In this document: positions 11,115 to 22,800 of the stretch, piece after piece
How positions within the stretch are numbered: the first letter of the stretch is position 1
Layout of the letters: the number at the start of each line of letters is the position of its first letter
NCBI GenBank assembly: GCA_021464415.1
Contig: CM038467.1
Location: 67,833,159 to 67,897,158, forward strand
From: Lonicera japonica
Taxonomy: Eukaryota; Streptophyta; Magnoliopsida; Dipsacales; Caprifoliaceae
Length of the DNA stretch: 64,000 nucleotides
Reading direction: 5' to 3'
Notes under the pieces: generated by a model
Told to the model about the DNA's origin: nothing
Databases searched by the model: none
Seen by the model: the letters and a program-made list of their open reading frames with translations, nothing else
Position numbers and translations under genes: made by a program

Positions 11115-12434
11115 CTATTGATAATACTTCTTCAGTCGGTCCATGTTGACTGGTGAATGCAGTAATTGCCCGTCTAAGTCAGCGAGTATAGCGGCACCCC
11201 CCGTATCAATTTCCTTGACGATATATGGCCCTGCCCACTTCTGCCCGAACTTACCCCTTGGATCTCTGGCTGGCTCTCGAATTTCTTTCAATACGATGTC
11301 GTTCTCATTGATACCCCGAGTCTTTACTTTCTGGTTAAATGCTCGAGCGATTCTCTTCTGATACCCTTGGTGGTGGTATGCGGCTTTCAATCTCTTCTCA
11401 TTTAGTAGGGCTAGCTCGTTATGACGTGCCTGGACCCACTCCAGTTCATTGACTTGATTTTTTAGTATTACCCTGAGAGAGGGGACCTCTAATTCAACAG
11501 GCAGGACTGCTTCCATTCCGTATGTAAGAGAGAACGGGGTTGCCCCGGTGGAGACCCTCTCAGTGGTGCAGTATCCCCACAATGCATATGGTAATTTCTC
11601 TGGCCAGTCCCGGCAAGTGTTGGTCATTTTTCTTAGGATATTCTTCAAATTCTTGTTGGCGGCCTCGACTGCGCCATTGGTTTGCGGTCTGTATGGCGAA
11701 GATCTGTGTCGGGTAATACCGTATTCTTCCATGACGAAATTAGCCTCCCCCTCGAAGTGAGTGTCGTTGTCCGAGATGATCTCGTGTGGGACCCCATACC
11801 GGCAGATGATGTTCCGTCGGATGAATCGGGCAACCTTTCTGGCGTCAAGGGTTTGGAAAGACTTGGCTTCTACCCATTTGGTGAAGTAGTCGATGGCCAC
11901 TAATATGAATTCATGGCCGTTGCTGGCTTTGGGTGAAATCTTTCCGATGATGTCGATTCCACAGGTTGCAAATGGCCAGGGAGCAGTCATGTTGTACAAC
12001 TCTTTCGGAGGCAATTTTTGAGATTTAGCATAAATCTGGCATTTGTGGCAATGGTGTACGTGGTTAACGCAGTCGTTCTATAGGGTAGACCAGTAATAGC
12101 CTTGCCTGATGATCTTGCGGGCAAGTGTATGGCCGCTCATGTGAGGCCCACAATCATCCCCATGTATCTGATCCATCATTTTGACGAACTTTTTTTCTGC
12201 CAGACATTAAAGATGGGTCCCGTCGTAGTTCCTCTTGTATAGCCTGCCGGCACAAAGTATGAACCCTGATGCTAATCTCCTGAGTGTGACCCGTGTCTTC
12301 TTGTCTGTTTGCTCGGGATACTGGTGATTTTTCAGCAGGTTCCAGATATCGTAAAACCAAGTGGTTGAGTCCTTATTCTCTCCATTCTCTATCTCAAGGG
12401 CCATGCAGTGTGCTGGTTCGGATTTTTTTTGCAC
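11115..12434 (-). CDS. Integrase of the Tat element (partly broken)
   Basis: The core (11115-12014, 299 codons) is open and ends HSPVNMDRLKKYYQ. It has the catalytic core start CGIDIIGKISPKASNGHEF, the second Asp region in IISDNDTHFEGE, SPYRPQTNGAVEAANKNLK with the Glu, and the C-terminal GPYIVKEIDTGGAAILADLDG. Upstream in the same frame are the zinc-binding segment (CGPHMSGHTLARKI, then HVHHCHKCQIYA) and a linker to RNase H, interrupted by stops near 12205 and 12080. Integrase inserts element cDNA into host DNA. There is no chromodomain, as expected for Tat. Confidence 0.9.
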
Positions 12435-12446
12435 TGTAAGAGTTAT

Positions 12447-13007
12447 TTATTTCATCCCCTCCGGGATATCTATCATAGATGCCAGGGTTGCTAGTGCATC
12501 AGCAAAACTATTCTGCGACCTGGGGGCATAGTAAAATTTTGCATGCTCAAATCTTCCTGCGACATCCTCCAGTCGGGTGAGGTAAGGGACTAATTTCTCA
12601 TCTCTAATCTTCCATTCCTTCAGAACTTGGTGGACCACTAGTGCTGAATCTCCGTATACCTGTATTCTTTTTATACCCCTTTGGAGTGCGATCTCCAACC
12701 TGATGATGCAAGCTTCATATTCGGCCATGTTGTTGGTGCAGAAGAAGTCCAGACGATATGATACCGGGGAGTAAGTTTGGTCTGGAGAGACTAACAGAAT
12801 ACCTATCCTGTTTCCGTTTCGGTTGGCGGCCCCGTCAAAATACAATTTCCAGTCTTCATCGACCTCGACATTCATGATAGTTTCATCTGGGAACTTGGCT
12901 TCTTCTAGCATGTCCCCCAATATCGGATTGTGGGCTAGGTAATCAGCTATGATCTTGCCTTTGATCGCCTTCTGCGTCATGTAGGTGATGTCGAATTCAG
13001 AGAGCAT
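12447..13007 (-). CDS. Second (archaeal-type) RNase H domain of Tat pol
   Basis: It contains WKLYFDGAANRNGNRIGILL, NNMAEYEACIIRLEIALQRG and IQVYGDSALVVHQVLKEWKI, giving the Asp-Glu-Asp catalytic set of RNase H. Its position between RT/RNase H and integrase is diagnostic for the Tat lineage, which carries two RNase H domains. The domain itself is open; the stop at 12447-12449 separates it from the linker to integrase, which continues in the same frame. The join to RT upstream (about 13020) needs a one-base frame change. Confidence 0.9.
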   Translation of the reverse strand: MLSEFDITYMTQKAIKGKIIADYLAHNPILGDMLEEAKFPDETIMNVEVDEDWKLYFDGAANRNGNRIGILLVSPDQTYSPVSYRLDFFCTNNMAEYEACIIRLEIALQRGIKRIQVYGDSALVVHQVLKEWKIRDEKLVPYLTRLEDVAGRFEHAKFYYAPRSQNSFADALATLASMIDIPEGMK

Positions 13008-14784
13008 GAATAACCATTTACCATACGGTTCGAGAGAGCTGGTTTCTCGAAGAGGTATTTCAACGGATCAATTCGTGATGCCTGGATGACTGGGAAAACC
13101 AGCATGTAATGTCGTAATTTCTGTGTTACCCAGACGAGAACGGTGCATGATTTCTCCAATGGTGTATAGTTTATCTCAAACGGGGACAGCTTCTTGCTGA
13201 TGTAATAGATGGCCTGCTCTTTTTGGGTATCGGTCAGGTGTTGGGCTAGCATGGCTCCTGCAGTTGAATCAATGACGGTCAGGTATAGGATTAGTGGTAG
13301 TCCGGTCTGTGGTGGGGCTAAAACTGGGGGGTTGGAAAGGTAATTCTTAATTCTGTCAAAAGCCTCTTGGCACTGCTCGTCCCATTCTCCTGGTGAAGAC
13401 TTCCTCAGGAGTTTGAAGATGGGTTCGCAAGTTTGAGTAAGCTGAGAGATGAACCTGCTGATGTACTGTAAATTTCCCAAAAATCCTCGGACCTTTTTCT
13501 CGGTACGAGGCTCGGGCATGTCTTGGATAGCTCGAACTTTGGCAGGGTCTACCTCGATCCCCTTCTTACTGACGACATATCCCAGGAGTTTTCCTTTGGT
13601 TACTCCGAACACACATTTCTGCGGATTGATTCTCATCTGATACTGGCGGAGTCGGTCAAAGAAGGCTCGCAAGGCTGGTACATGGCCTTCTCTCTCCTTC
13701 AACTTGATTATCATGTCATCCACATACACCTCTACCTCTTTGTGAATCATGTTGTGGAAGATAGCTGTGCTGCCCTCTGATACGTTGCTCTAGCATTCTT
13801 CAGCCCGAATGGCATAACGGTGTAGTAGTATGTCCCCCATGGTATGATAAACGCTGTTTTCTCTTGGTGATCCGAATGCATTTTGATCTAATTATATCCG
13901 GCGAAACTATCTACGAATGACTTCAGGGCATGATTGGCGGTGTTATCCACTATCAAATCAATGTTGGGCAATGGGAAATCGTCTTTTGGGCAAGCTTTAT
14001 TGAGATCTCGATAATCCACACACATGCAAACTTTCCCATTTGCTTTCGGGACGGGTACAATGTTGGCCAACCATGAAGGGTACTCGATCACCCACAAGAA
14101 CCCCACACTCAGTTGTTTCATCACTTCTTCTTTTACTTTCAGGGACCATTCAGGCGTAAGTTTTCTCAACTTCTGCTTAATGGGCCTAAACTCCGGCTTA
14201 GTGTGTATCTCGTGCATGACTATCTGGCTGTTCAAACCCGGCATATCAGCATAGGACCAGGCGAAGACATCCACGTACTCATTCAGAGTTTGTGTGAATT
14301 CTTCTCTTTCTGTCTCATTTAGACTTGTCCCAATACGGACCTCTTTTCTTTCCTCCTCTGTCCCGAGGTTAACCACAAGAGTGTCTCCTTCCTCGCTCTG
14401 TATACGTTGCTCCTCCCGTTCTGGGTATTCGTTTAGTTTCTCCAACTCCGTATAAGCAATTACAGAATTAAAATCAACAGGATAATGCAAAATAGAGTTT
14501 TCTTCATTGATAATAGTGTTTACAGGTACAAGTTTAAAAAGTAAATCTAGGAGTGACTCCTCCCTAGCCCTACCCTCATTCTTATCTCTCACCCTTACAA
14601 TTTCGCTCTTTCCCCCTTTGTAATTTGGATCAGTGTGTATCAAGTGTACAGGGTCGTCTCCTGGCTCATCGTCCCCTAGAGCCATGATGTCGAAGAGATC
14701 TCCAATCATTTCTTCCTCTTCCTCTTCTTTGTCTTTATTTTCTTCCCTCGACCCGATCGTTAGTTTGGTAGAGAAACTGTGCAC
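12977..14784 (-). CDS. Reverse transcriptase and first RNase H of the Tat element (frameshifted)
   Basis: Two ORFs together form the domain. 13888-14784 holds an acidic linker and the RT fingers (PEFRPIKQKLRKLTPEWSLK, SWLANIVPVPKANGKVCMCV, DYRDLNKACPKDDFPLPNID). 12977-13750 holds VYVDDMIIK with the YVDD active site, GKLLGYVVSKKGIEVDP, RGFLGNLQYISRFISQLT and the RNase H start. Between them lie a TAG at 13888-13890 (where CAG would fit) and a one-base loss near 13765-13775. The family's usual MPFGLKNA motif is visible at about 13810. The YVDD and linker Asp/Glu residues are present, but the gene cannot make a full protein. Confidence 0.9.
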
Positions 14785-15836
14785 AATGTTTCCTTGATAT
14801 AAAGGTCCTCTTCATATAAGATTTCCCATCCTGGAAGGTTCTCTCCGTCGCTATTTCTCCAGGGCTCTTGAAAGCCGCAAAAAGGAAAGTCCTCTCCTTC
14901 TTTGACGAAAAACCCATTCAGATAGCTAAAGCTCAGATACTGATGCCCTCGACTTCTTTTCTCTTGGTCGTCTTCTTTGGTGTGCTGGTACCCCAAACCC
15001 TCCTTTTCGTGCCTCATCACTAGATCTAAGGCCTGGAGTAACCCTGGCTGTCCCATTCCTAAACTGGCCCCGGGTAAGTACTTCATCATTCTCAGCATAT
15101 TGGTGATCTTGGTGTTGAGACCGGGGATATTATCAGGGGGTAGGTACTTGATTTTCTGGTTGGTGAGAGTTTGTACTTGAGACTCGTAAGAAAAGCCTCC
15201 CAGCTGTATACTCTGGCTCCCGATGCCTAATACGGGTAACTCCAGATCCGCCAAGGTCCTTTCAGGATCTCCTTGGATGGTGATTACATTCCCTTCGAAT
15301 GGTATTTTGATCTTCTGGTGTAAGGAGGAGGGGAGTGCTCCTATGTCTTGTAGCCATGCTCTTCCCAACAGGAGGTTAAAACTAGAGGGAATGTCTATGA
15401 TTTGAAAGTCGGCCGGAAAATTTCCGGAACCGACCATGAGATCAAGCCTTAGAGAACCCATAACGGCCCTCCTAGTGTTGTCATAGGCTCTACCAGTCAC
15501 AGCTAATGGGGAAAGTTCTGAGTCTAAGATACTCAGACATCTGGCGGTCTTCAGGGGGCAGACGTTTATGGTTGACCCATTGTCGATGAGGACTTGTGGA
15601 AGGATTTTCCCTCGGGTTCGGACGGTGATATGGAGGGCCAGGCTGTGTTTCCTCCCCAATGGAGACAAGTCTTCATCTGAAAATAATAGACTTCTTTGGA
15701 CTGTGAGTGACCCGATCATGTTTGGCAGTTGTTCGGGTGTGGAGTCTGGTGATATGACGGCCTCGTCTAGAAGTTTGACGAAGGCGGTCCTGTGAGGTTT
15801 GGAGGCAACCAAGAGGCCCCAAATGGTGATGTGTGC
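14760..15836 (-). CDS. Aspartic protease of the Tat element
   Basis: The open stretch 14760-15812 (350 codons) contains LALHITVRTRGKILPQ followed by VLIDNGSTINVCPL, where D-N-G-S is the catalytic loop of retroviral-type aspartic proteases. SFNLLLGRAWLQDIGALPSS further on is typical of the Tat/gypsy protease C-terminal part. It is in the same frame as gag, separated from it by a TAG at 15837-15839, and out of frame with RT, overlapping it slightly. It would cleave the gag-pol precursor. Confidence 0.88.
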   Translation of the reverse strand, partial: AHITIWGLLVASKPHRTAFVKLLDEAVISPDSTPEQLPNMIGSLTVQRSLLFSDEDLSPLGRKHSLALHITVRTRGKILPQVLIDNGSTINVCPLKTARCLSILDSELSPLAVTGRAYDNTRRAVMGSLRLDLMVGSGNFPADFQIIDIPSSFNLLLGRAWLQDIGALPSSLHQKIKIPFEGNVITIQGDPERTLADLELPVLGIGSQSIQLGGFSYESQVQTLTNQKIKYLPPDNIPGLNTKITNMLRMMKYLPGASLGMGQPGLLQALDLVMRHEKEGLGYQHTKEDDQEKRSRGHQYLSFSYLNGFFVKEGEDFPFCGFQEPWRNSDGENLPGWEILYEEDLYIKETLCTVSLPN

Positions 15837-18143
15837 CTAGGTTTTCTTCAACTGCTCAAGTACTCGATCTTCTCCTATTTCTTTAGGAGGTGGTGATTTC
15901 TCGGCATCCATCGGTGGTGGCTGGTATACCCTTCCTGAACTGGTGATTTGTTGGATCCAAAGGGATGCTGGGTCTGATCCCTCTGAAGTTTCTGATGACT
16001 CTAGCTCTGTCGACCAACTAAAAGTCCCAGGGGAGGTTTCTGTCATACAGATTGTCTCCTTCGGGGGGCCTTGGGGTTTCCATGGCTGTTTCTTCTTCTC
16101 TTAGGTCCATCATATCCCAGATTTTCTAGGATTGGTTTTGATTGTAAGTGGCTGTGGGATCCCTTGATTTGCCTTTCCTAAACCCTGCTCGGGTAGGAAG
16201 TTCATCTTAGCCATCCATTGGTCGATTATCGGATTGAGGCTTGGGGCAACTTGAGCCTTTGCTGGTAGCATAACGGGCGTCTTATAGGCTGGGTCATTCC
16301 GAATGAGTCTTATGGGGTCAAAGCCTTTTTCATCAGTGGTCAAGGCGTTAATTCCCGCAGGTGGGGCATGGTTAGAAAGTGGATTGTTGGTAACATTGGG
16401 ACCGCCGGGTGCGGGAATGGTTCCGGCTTCAATGAGGTCCTGGATACAATGGCGAAGAGCCAAGCAGCGTTCCGTGTCATGGCCCGCTGCTTGATGGTAT
16501 GCACAGTTTTCATTCATTCTCTAGGTGCTGGGAATAGGGTTTGGTGGTGGGCGCGGGTTGAGTGGAGTGATCAGTCCGGCCTTTCGGAGTAATTCCAGGC
16601 TTTTGACCAGGGTAGTGGGGAGGGTGCAGAAGTTTCTCCTCCTCTTAGCCTCGGTGTTTGAAGAGTCTCCTTGTGCAGGCCAACTCATCGGAGGGGTTTG
16701 TTGTGATTGTTGGAATGGGTTTTGTTGATATGGGTACGAGCTTAGTTGATTCACGGCTGGAGTGGCTGTCTTTCTCCCAGTGTATGAGGCTTTTTTGGTA
16801 TCTGTTTCTGCCTTCTTGGCCAGTTCTTCCTCTTCTTGCGACCCTATACTCAACAGGGCTCTGAAGTGTGGGAATACATGCCTTCCCATGCAACTCAGTA
16901 CGGTCGGGGTGAAATTCTTCTGTATGATCTCCAGCTGTTCTTCTTCATCAGGTCGCTTGGACATTTGGGAAGCCATCTTTCTCCAGCGTGTGACGAAATC
17001 GCTGAAACTCTCTTTCTCGCCCTGCTTAGCCATTTTCAGGTGTTTACGGGTTATTTCCAAATCTTTGTTGGACCCGTATTTGGCCATGAACTCCTTGACG
17101 ATATCTCCCCAAGTCTTCGTGTGGTGTCTTTCCAGATCGAAAAACCATCTCAGGGCGGCCCCCGTGAGAGTCATATGAAAGGCTTGAGCCAACTCCGGCT
17201 CCCCACAGCCTGATACTTGCATGGATCTGATGTAGGATTGAAGATGGGTTTTGGGGGGTGTGGTTCCTGTGAATTTGGTGATGGAAGGGAGCTTGAATCC
17301 CTGAGGCAGTCTTGTTTCTGGGTAGAGGGAGAAAGCATTCATATCTGTAATCTCGTCTGCCCATTTTATCAGAGAAATTCCTCTTTGCAGAACCTTCATC
17401 TGTTCTTTCAGTTTCTTCATCTCTTCGCTCTCTCTTGACGCCTCATCGGACTGTTCCCGAGCTATAACCGATTTTGCATACACTGCCCGAAGTCGATTGA
17501 TGTCTGGGTATTCATTGGGAGGGGCTACTGGGGAGGGTGGTGGAATAAGTCTTGCAGGGACTTGTGGCCATGGCTGGTATTGAGGGTCGAATCCGGGTTG
17601 TACTTGGGGTTGCGGGCAAACTATGGGTGGCTCTTGTTGCTGATAAGTGGGGCCTGAATCCGGGGCCTATTAATTCTGGTTGTTGGGATCGATTTGAACA
17701 GGACCGGCTATGATGGGACCCGTTGGTGGTGGGTTGGTTCCTTGGACCGGGGGAAGCACCTGTGAAGACTGCCCTTGGTTCGGATCTCAATTCGGTGGTA
17801 GTCGTTCAAAATCCGGTGGTGCGGCTCGTTCGGCTAACAACTCCTCTATTCGGACACGGGTATTCTGTTGCTCGTTTGTGAGGCTTGCTAGGTTCATGCT
17901 GACGGTCGTCAACAGTCGATGCATCTCGGCTAAAGTTGGCTGAACTGCAGATGCCTCGGCTAGGCTCTGATCTGTCTCTTGATTCTCACGTCCCTCGGCC
18001 ATTTCGGGTGTGCTTGGTCTTACTAGTCTTCCGGTGTGATCTCGACCGGCCCAACCTTCCAGATTGTCGTCGCTTTTCGGCTGTAGACGAAACCACGTGG
18101 CGAAGATGAAGGAAGACTGTGATGCGACTCGATTTTTTGCCAA
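15837..18143 (-). pseudogene. gag of the Tat element, interrupted by stops
   Basis: All parts lie in one frame from ATG at 18143 to the protease. The N-terminal part (17787-18143) has a coiled-coil-like EMHRLLTTVSMNLASLTNEQ, then a Pro/Gln-rich linker. The capsid part (16521-17483) has TGTTPPKTHLQSYIRSMQ, LTGAALRWFFDLERHH and ESFSDFVTRWRKMASQM. 16110-16517 holds CAYHQAAGHDTERCLALRHC, the cysteine/histidine segment of Tat gag. In-frame stops are TGA 17787, TAA 17670, TAG 17667, TAG 16521, TGA 16110, TAA 16101 and TAG 15837. Each fits a single C-to-T change in CAA, CAG or CGA. Confidence 0.85.
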
Positions 18144-18733
18144 AAGAAATACTAAAAATTACCGAGAAAAGCCTCGAATTTAAAAAGGTGTTGGAAAGTA
18201 AGCCGTAAGGTGGTACATCCCCTATGGCTGTTTGACAAGTGTTTAGCCGACTCAATCTTATATGCAGCGCAGGTGTACGAACGGTTAAGGCTTCAGGCTC
18301 CCTCCTATTTGGAAAGACCTTGCGATATACCCCAAAGGCGGGTACGTGCAAGAGCCTTTTGATATACTTCCCGGGTACGTGAGTGTTCTCGTCACTTGAT
18401 ATACCTCGGGGGCGTACTTGGCCAAGGAGAGTGAAAGTAAATGCTTTCGGTTTATGTTGGCCCAAGCAAGCCAACTCCCTACTCACTTATAATACTTCCG
18501 AGGGTTTGGGGTAAATTCTCACTCGTAGAACAAATGCATGATTTGTGATAGTGCGTGTAAAGTTCGAAAGGTTGATTTCACAAATATCATTATCTTTATT
18601 ACATATTTTGGAAAACTCCCATTTTTAGAAAAAGGTTTCTTCTCGATCAATTAACATAAGTAGGGAAAGCAGTAAAAACAAGTATTCAACAAATAAACAA
18701 AAGTCTACATATAAGAGTCTAGTTTTCTAACAG
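18144..18733 (-). other. Untranslated leader between primer site and gag
   Basis: No ORF of the Ogre 'ORF1' kind lies upstream of gag. Three GATATAC motifs, each near GGGTACGT or GGCGTAC, recur at 18310-18420 with spacings of about 40-50 bp. The function is unknown; packaging signals would be expected in such a leader. Confidence 0.5.
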
Positions 18734-18751
18734 TCCCCAGCGGAGTCGCCA
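18734..18751 (-). other. Primer binding site, tRNA-Arg type
   Basis: One base inside the 5' LTR, the minus strand reads TGGCGACTCCGCTGGGGA (18 nt). It starts with TGG, complementary to a tRNA CCA end, and fits the tRNA-Arg primer reported for Tat/Ogre elements. This fixes the direction of the element. Confidence 0.75.
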
Positions 18752-19946
18752 CTGTGAGAATCCGCAAATGCGACCTCCGGGTCTCGTCCCCGTTCAGTTG
18801 GGCGTCTAAAACGTTGGAACGGATTTCGTCGTTTCATTTGCTGGAGTTATTTTCGTTGATTCATTCATATCATGTGTCCCTATGTTCTATTTCTAGATGC
18901 AAGAGGGTTCGTTTAGAGTCGCCATCCCTGTTTTACGAGAAAAATGGACAAAAACGTTTGTGTAAGAGGAAAGGCTACAGATAAGCCTTTCTTTACACGT
19001 TTGTCTACGAAACCAGGATTCTATAGGGCTCGGAAACTATATTATGGTTTGGGAAGGTGTTAAGCACCCATTCCGCCCTTTCGGTCTCTAGTGGTCTTTT
19101 ATATGTTTATTCTATGTTGAAAAACTTGGATGCTTTTACCGACAGTCTACTACTTTCTAAGTAAAGACACTAATTCTTTGGGAAAAAGGGAAAAAGGGAT
19201 GAAGACCTTTGTGTTCCGAGATCCGATGTTTCTTTTTGAGAAATGCAAATACAAGTGACAAAAAATCATTTTTCTTTAGAGAAGGAGTTTCCCGTATTAT
19301 TTCTCGGATAATGACGGTTTTCTCGGGTTTTGACTTGTTTTGGAAAAGTTCGGATCTTTTAGTGGAACTAATTCAATATGGAATTGGAACTCTTGAGAGG
19401 GGTTCTCCCGGACGTATCACAATCTATGAAACAGATAGGATATACTGGGTTTTTAATTCTTAAGTAAGTTTTACCGGACCGGGTTTTGAAAATAGGATTT
19501 TATTCGGATGGTAATGCACTTACTCTTCTGGTTTTGTAAATGGTTTTATCAGAGTCTTTTGTTTTGAAAACGATAGACTATTTGTAACTTGGCAATAAGT
19601 TTATTCAAATAAAACGTGGACAAAACAACAGAAGTGAAACAAATACACAGATATTTAATGTTAAATGCTAGAAGAGACTTTCTTTACCTTCCCAACGAGA
19701 ATAATAATAAGAAAGAAAATATAATCCGGTGGAGAGATTTCCGGCGATAATAATCTTTTCCTTCTTCAGATTTTTCCGAGAATTCGATTCCAGAGACGGG
19801 ACACGCCGAGTGTCGGGAATAGATTCAATGATTCTTCCGAAATAAGACGATAATAGAGAATGCTTGATGAAAGACTAAAAAAACAGATTTAAAGCTTAGA
19901 ATCTTCGATCCTAAGTTGCCACCTTGAACCCTTAGGGGTGTTGGCC

Positions 19947-19954
19947 TATTTATA
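19947..19954 (-). promoter_or_regulatory. TATA box of the 5' LTR
   Basis: TATAAATA on the minus strand, 15 bp downstream of the first palindrome (19970). It would start the genomic transcript of the element. Confidence 0.75.
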
Positions 19955-19969
19955 CTACTCGGGGAAGAT

Positions 19970-20177
19970 TGCCGCGTGACACTTCTCCAAAAGAGGCATA
20001 TGTCGCGCGACACAGAGGTGATTGTCGCGCGACAAACGGCTGAAGTGATGTTTCTGACAGACTGATTTGTCAGAGAGTGGATGGTCGGGGTCAGAGGGGT
20101 TTGTCGCGCGACACAGAGGTGATTGTCGCGCAACATATCAGTGATTGTCGCGCGACACACTGATATGTCGTGCGACA
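19970..20177. promoter_or_regulatory. Palindrome array in U3 of the 5' LTR
   Basis: Seven sites start at 19970, 20001, 20023, 20102, 20124, 20146 and 20166. Those at 20001, 20023, 20102 and 20146 are perfect TGTCGCGCGACA; the others carry one or two changes (for example TGTCGCGCAACA, TGTCGTGCGACA). Spacings 31, 22, 79, 22, 22 and 20 are identical to the left LTR. Confidence 0.8.
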
Positions 20178-20318
20178 ATCCCTCTTAAAAACAGGTTTAT
20201 TGGCCAACAAACCCTTTCGAGGTAGTTTCGGGTGCTCAGGTGGGTCCCGAACTCCAAAAATAGTAGTTCTTGTAGGTCGTTAGGGTTCTTGCAGGGGTCA
20301 CGGATCGGGGTGTCTACA

Positions 20319-22480
20319 GTAGTGGACGTGTATCTTCCTGTTTGCACATAATTTCCACAATACCATACTTTGATAGGAACTTGAGCTTTTTGTGGTAAGC
20401 GGAGGCAACGGCTCTCATCTGGCCTAATTAACTTCGGTCGATAATTGCATTGTATGGGGAGTCAATATTTATAATAACGAACTCCATTGTTTTCTTGATA
20501 AGGCCTATTCTGATTAGCACTTTAGCAATGACTATTGGGCATATAACCTTTCCATTAAAACTAAACATAGGAGTATCGGCACTTCACACCTGAGATGCTG
20601 GAAGTTTTAGTTTCTCATAGAGACTGTGGTACATGATCTCTCCATGGGTCTATCAACATTCTTTTAACATCAAAATTGTTGATATTTATAATCAGACCAG
20701 AGCATCATTGTGCGATGCATCAGCTATGTACCTGTCTTTCTTAGTGAAGTGTTCATAAGCCTCCTTGGCTTCTTGACTTTTCTTGCAAGCAGTAATTGAC
20801 ACGACCTTTGCTGAAAATGCTTTATCCACAAACTAGGCATGTTTGATATGCACTTTGATTGCATTCTTGGTAACTATTTCTCAATTGCTCACTCTGTAAA
20901 TTTCCTCTATCAGGCTGGTTATAATCTTATTTGCTAGTCTCTTCATTGGCTCTTTATCCTCTTCATCATCACCATCATCGGTCCTTGTTGTTTCCCCTTT
21001 TTTCATGTACTCGGCTAAGTATCCCATAGTTACCAACCCCTCTAAAATCTGCTTAAGGGTCTTACACGCAATTTTCATTTTTGTAGTTGTGGTCCTTATG
21101 GTAAGAACAATGGAGCTTGGAATTTTTTGTGCTAAAGTTACCCCCAATTGGCTGAGGCTATTTAAAGAAGGGCTTGTGTTATATATCAAACATTATCTCA
21201 TGAATAGGTTTGGTAAAAACAATATTTATTCCCTTGTACCCATCTTTGCTTACTTTGTTCAGCTTTCCTTTCCTCTTCCTCTTCAAGTTATCAAATTTTC
21301 CAGATCTTCCTCTCTTCTCATCCCCAACATTTGCAGCTATCTCATTATCTCCACACGAGCATATTTGTTTATTCGAGACACAATTTAATTAAAGGTGTAA
21401 AGAGGGATTTTGATGGGGGGAATTGTAAATACTGTTGTTGTCATGAGGCAGAGCACATTTGAAAGTGTTTCTTGATACACTTTCTAGTACCTCAAAGAAT
21501 ATGTTCACAGAGGTTCTCATTTATTCTGTGTCATATTCGTTAAGGCCTCAAGGCCCTTTCTGAAATCGTCTATTTGCTTGGCAGGTAGCCAAATAAAACA
21601 ATCTTAATGCAGTTTCCCCCAAACTCGCCGGGAACATGTGGCACATGACTACATTATCAGATATCCAGTATGCCATCACTTGCTGGTATCTCATATAGTC
21701 GCCCGTGTTTGTTCGACCATTGTATATGTTGAACTTCAGCATTAAAAACTTTTTTAGCGAGGGAGCTTCAGCTGTCTTTTAAGTGAATGGAGACCTATTT
21801 TATTCTCTCAAGGACTTTTTCCAAGCCTCTTGGGGTGTGGGCAATTGCCTTTCCAATAACAATAGAATCAATCAACTTTACAAGTCATTTTGTGCCCATG
21901 TTTTTGGGTGCCCATCTTGTTTGGTTAGTCTGTCAAAGACGCTTAGTCTATCCTGCACCGGTACCATCGATGTCTTTATGGGTGTTGCTTGTTACATGGC
22001 CTTAGCCTTTTTGACTGCTCGGCCGTCAAGATTTACTAGAGCTAGTTGGATTACGGCTTGTGTAACTAATATCCGAGCATAAGATGCTTTCAAAGTAGTT
22101 TCTAGCTTTTTGGCAGTACATTACCTAATTTCCTCCTTGAGAAGTTGTATGAGAGCTTGGTTTTCCGCCTTCAACTACATGAGCTCACTTTGAGAGTCCC
22201 CTACACTTTTCGTAGAATAGTTGTTATCATACCTGCCTTTGTCCTGGGCTGCTGGCACAGCAAGATCCACTGGTAGTGGAAGGAGTGCATTTCCATCCCC
22301 ACCTTCCAGATGGATGGAAAGTGATGGTTGAGGACCTTGTAATCTTCTGTGTGTTTGAACCATGATCGGATGGTAGCTAGATGATGAAGTAAATATGTTT
22401 TTATAGGACAAAAAAAAAACAAAAGGGGGCTGCAAAGTGCTTAAGTAATCGATTCCCATAAATAGCGCCAATTATGGGTG
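20319..22480 (-). pseudogene. Decayed gypsy gag-protease region
   Basis: On the minus strand 21548-21742 reads as capsid: FNIYNGRTNTGDYMRYQQVM, then VVMCHMFPASLGETALRLFY. Around 20640-20700 a broken protease-like stretch is readable (DASHNDAL, later a VDQG-like position lost, then MYHSLYEKLKLP). Near 22455-22480 the minus strand reads ATTGGCGCTATTTATGGGAA, close to the TTGGCGCCGTCTGTGGGA segment that follows the 5' LTR in many plant gypsy elements. Many stops and indels. The giant Tat element abuts it at 20318, probably having inserted into it. Confidence 0.6.
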
Positions 22481-22800
22481 CCAAAATTGGTGAATGAGAT
22501 TAATAATGAATGAATGAGGATGATATTTTGATTGGTTGGTAGGTTCTCTAGTAGCACTTATACTATTCCTACAACACGTCCTCCTTTTTATATATATGTA
22601 TTGGTATATATGCTCAAAGGCAATAAATTTAAAGAATAATATAAGTAAGCTACCAACTTTCTCTATCTATAATTACTTACCTAAAATTCATGACCCTTGT
22701 AATGAGCCTCCTGTATTTTATTTATATAAATAGAATTAGGGTTACAAATTCTCCATTAAGGTAAATAGTAAAAGACTAAAAACGAAAAAAAAAAATTGAC
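22481..22800 (-). repeat. LTR remnant of the decayed gypsy element
   Basis: It follows the primer-site-like segment. It resembles 36760-37075 in order and spacing: GTAGGTTC, then ACACGTCCTCC (here) or GTACGTCCTCC (there), then TTTATATAAATAGAATTAGG, a TATA box on the minus strand. The outer end is not found. Confidence 0.45.

Larger units (their letters stand above)
1..20318 (-). mobile_element. Giant Tat-type Ty3/gypsy LTR retrotransposon with two antisense genes
   Basis: Two near-identical LTRs (1-1557 and 18753-20318) bound one element. The left copy lacks only its first 6 bases (TGTGAG) because the window starts inside it. gag, protease, RT, a second RNase H and integrase all read on the minus strand, so the 5' LTR is the right one. 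RNase H of archaeal type between RT and integrase, an 18-nt primer site fitting tRNA-Arg, large size and antisense ORFs between integrase and 3' LTR are known traits of the Tat/Ogre/Retand lineage of plant gypsy elements. The base pair of target duplication at the right is GTAGT (20319-20323); the left one is outside the window. Coding regions carry many stops and a few frameshifts, and the LTRs differ visibly (mostly transitions), so the copy is old and non-autonomous now. Confidence 0.92.
18753..20318 (-). repeat. 5' LTR of the Tat element
   Basis: Complete LTR of 1566 bp, starting TGTAGACACCCC (minus strand, at 20318) and ending TCTCACA (at 18753). It has the same layout as the left LTR. 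Compared with it there are several substitutions per 100 bp in the first stretch, mostly transitions. Confidence 0.95.

Noticed and set aside
11143..17438. Plus-strand ORFs opposite gag-pol
   Set aside because: They are shadows of the minus-strand coding frames and show no domain.
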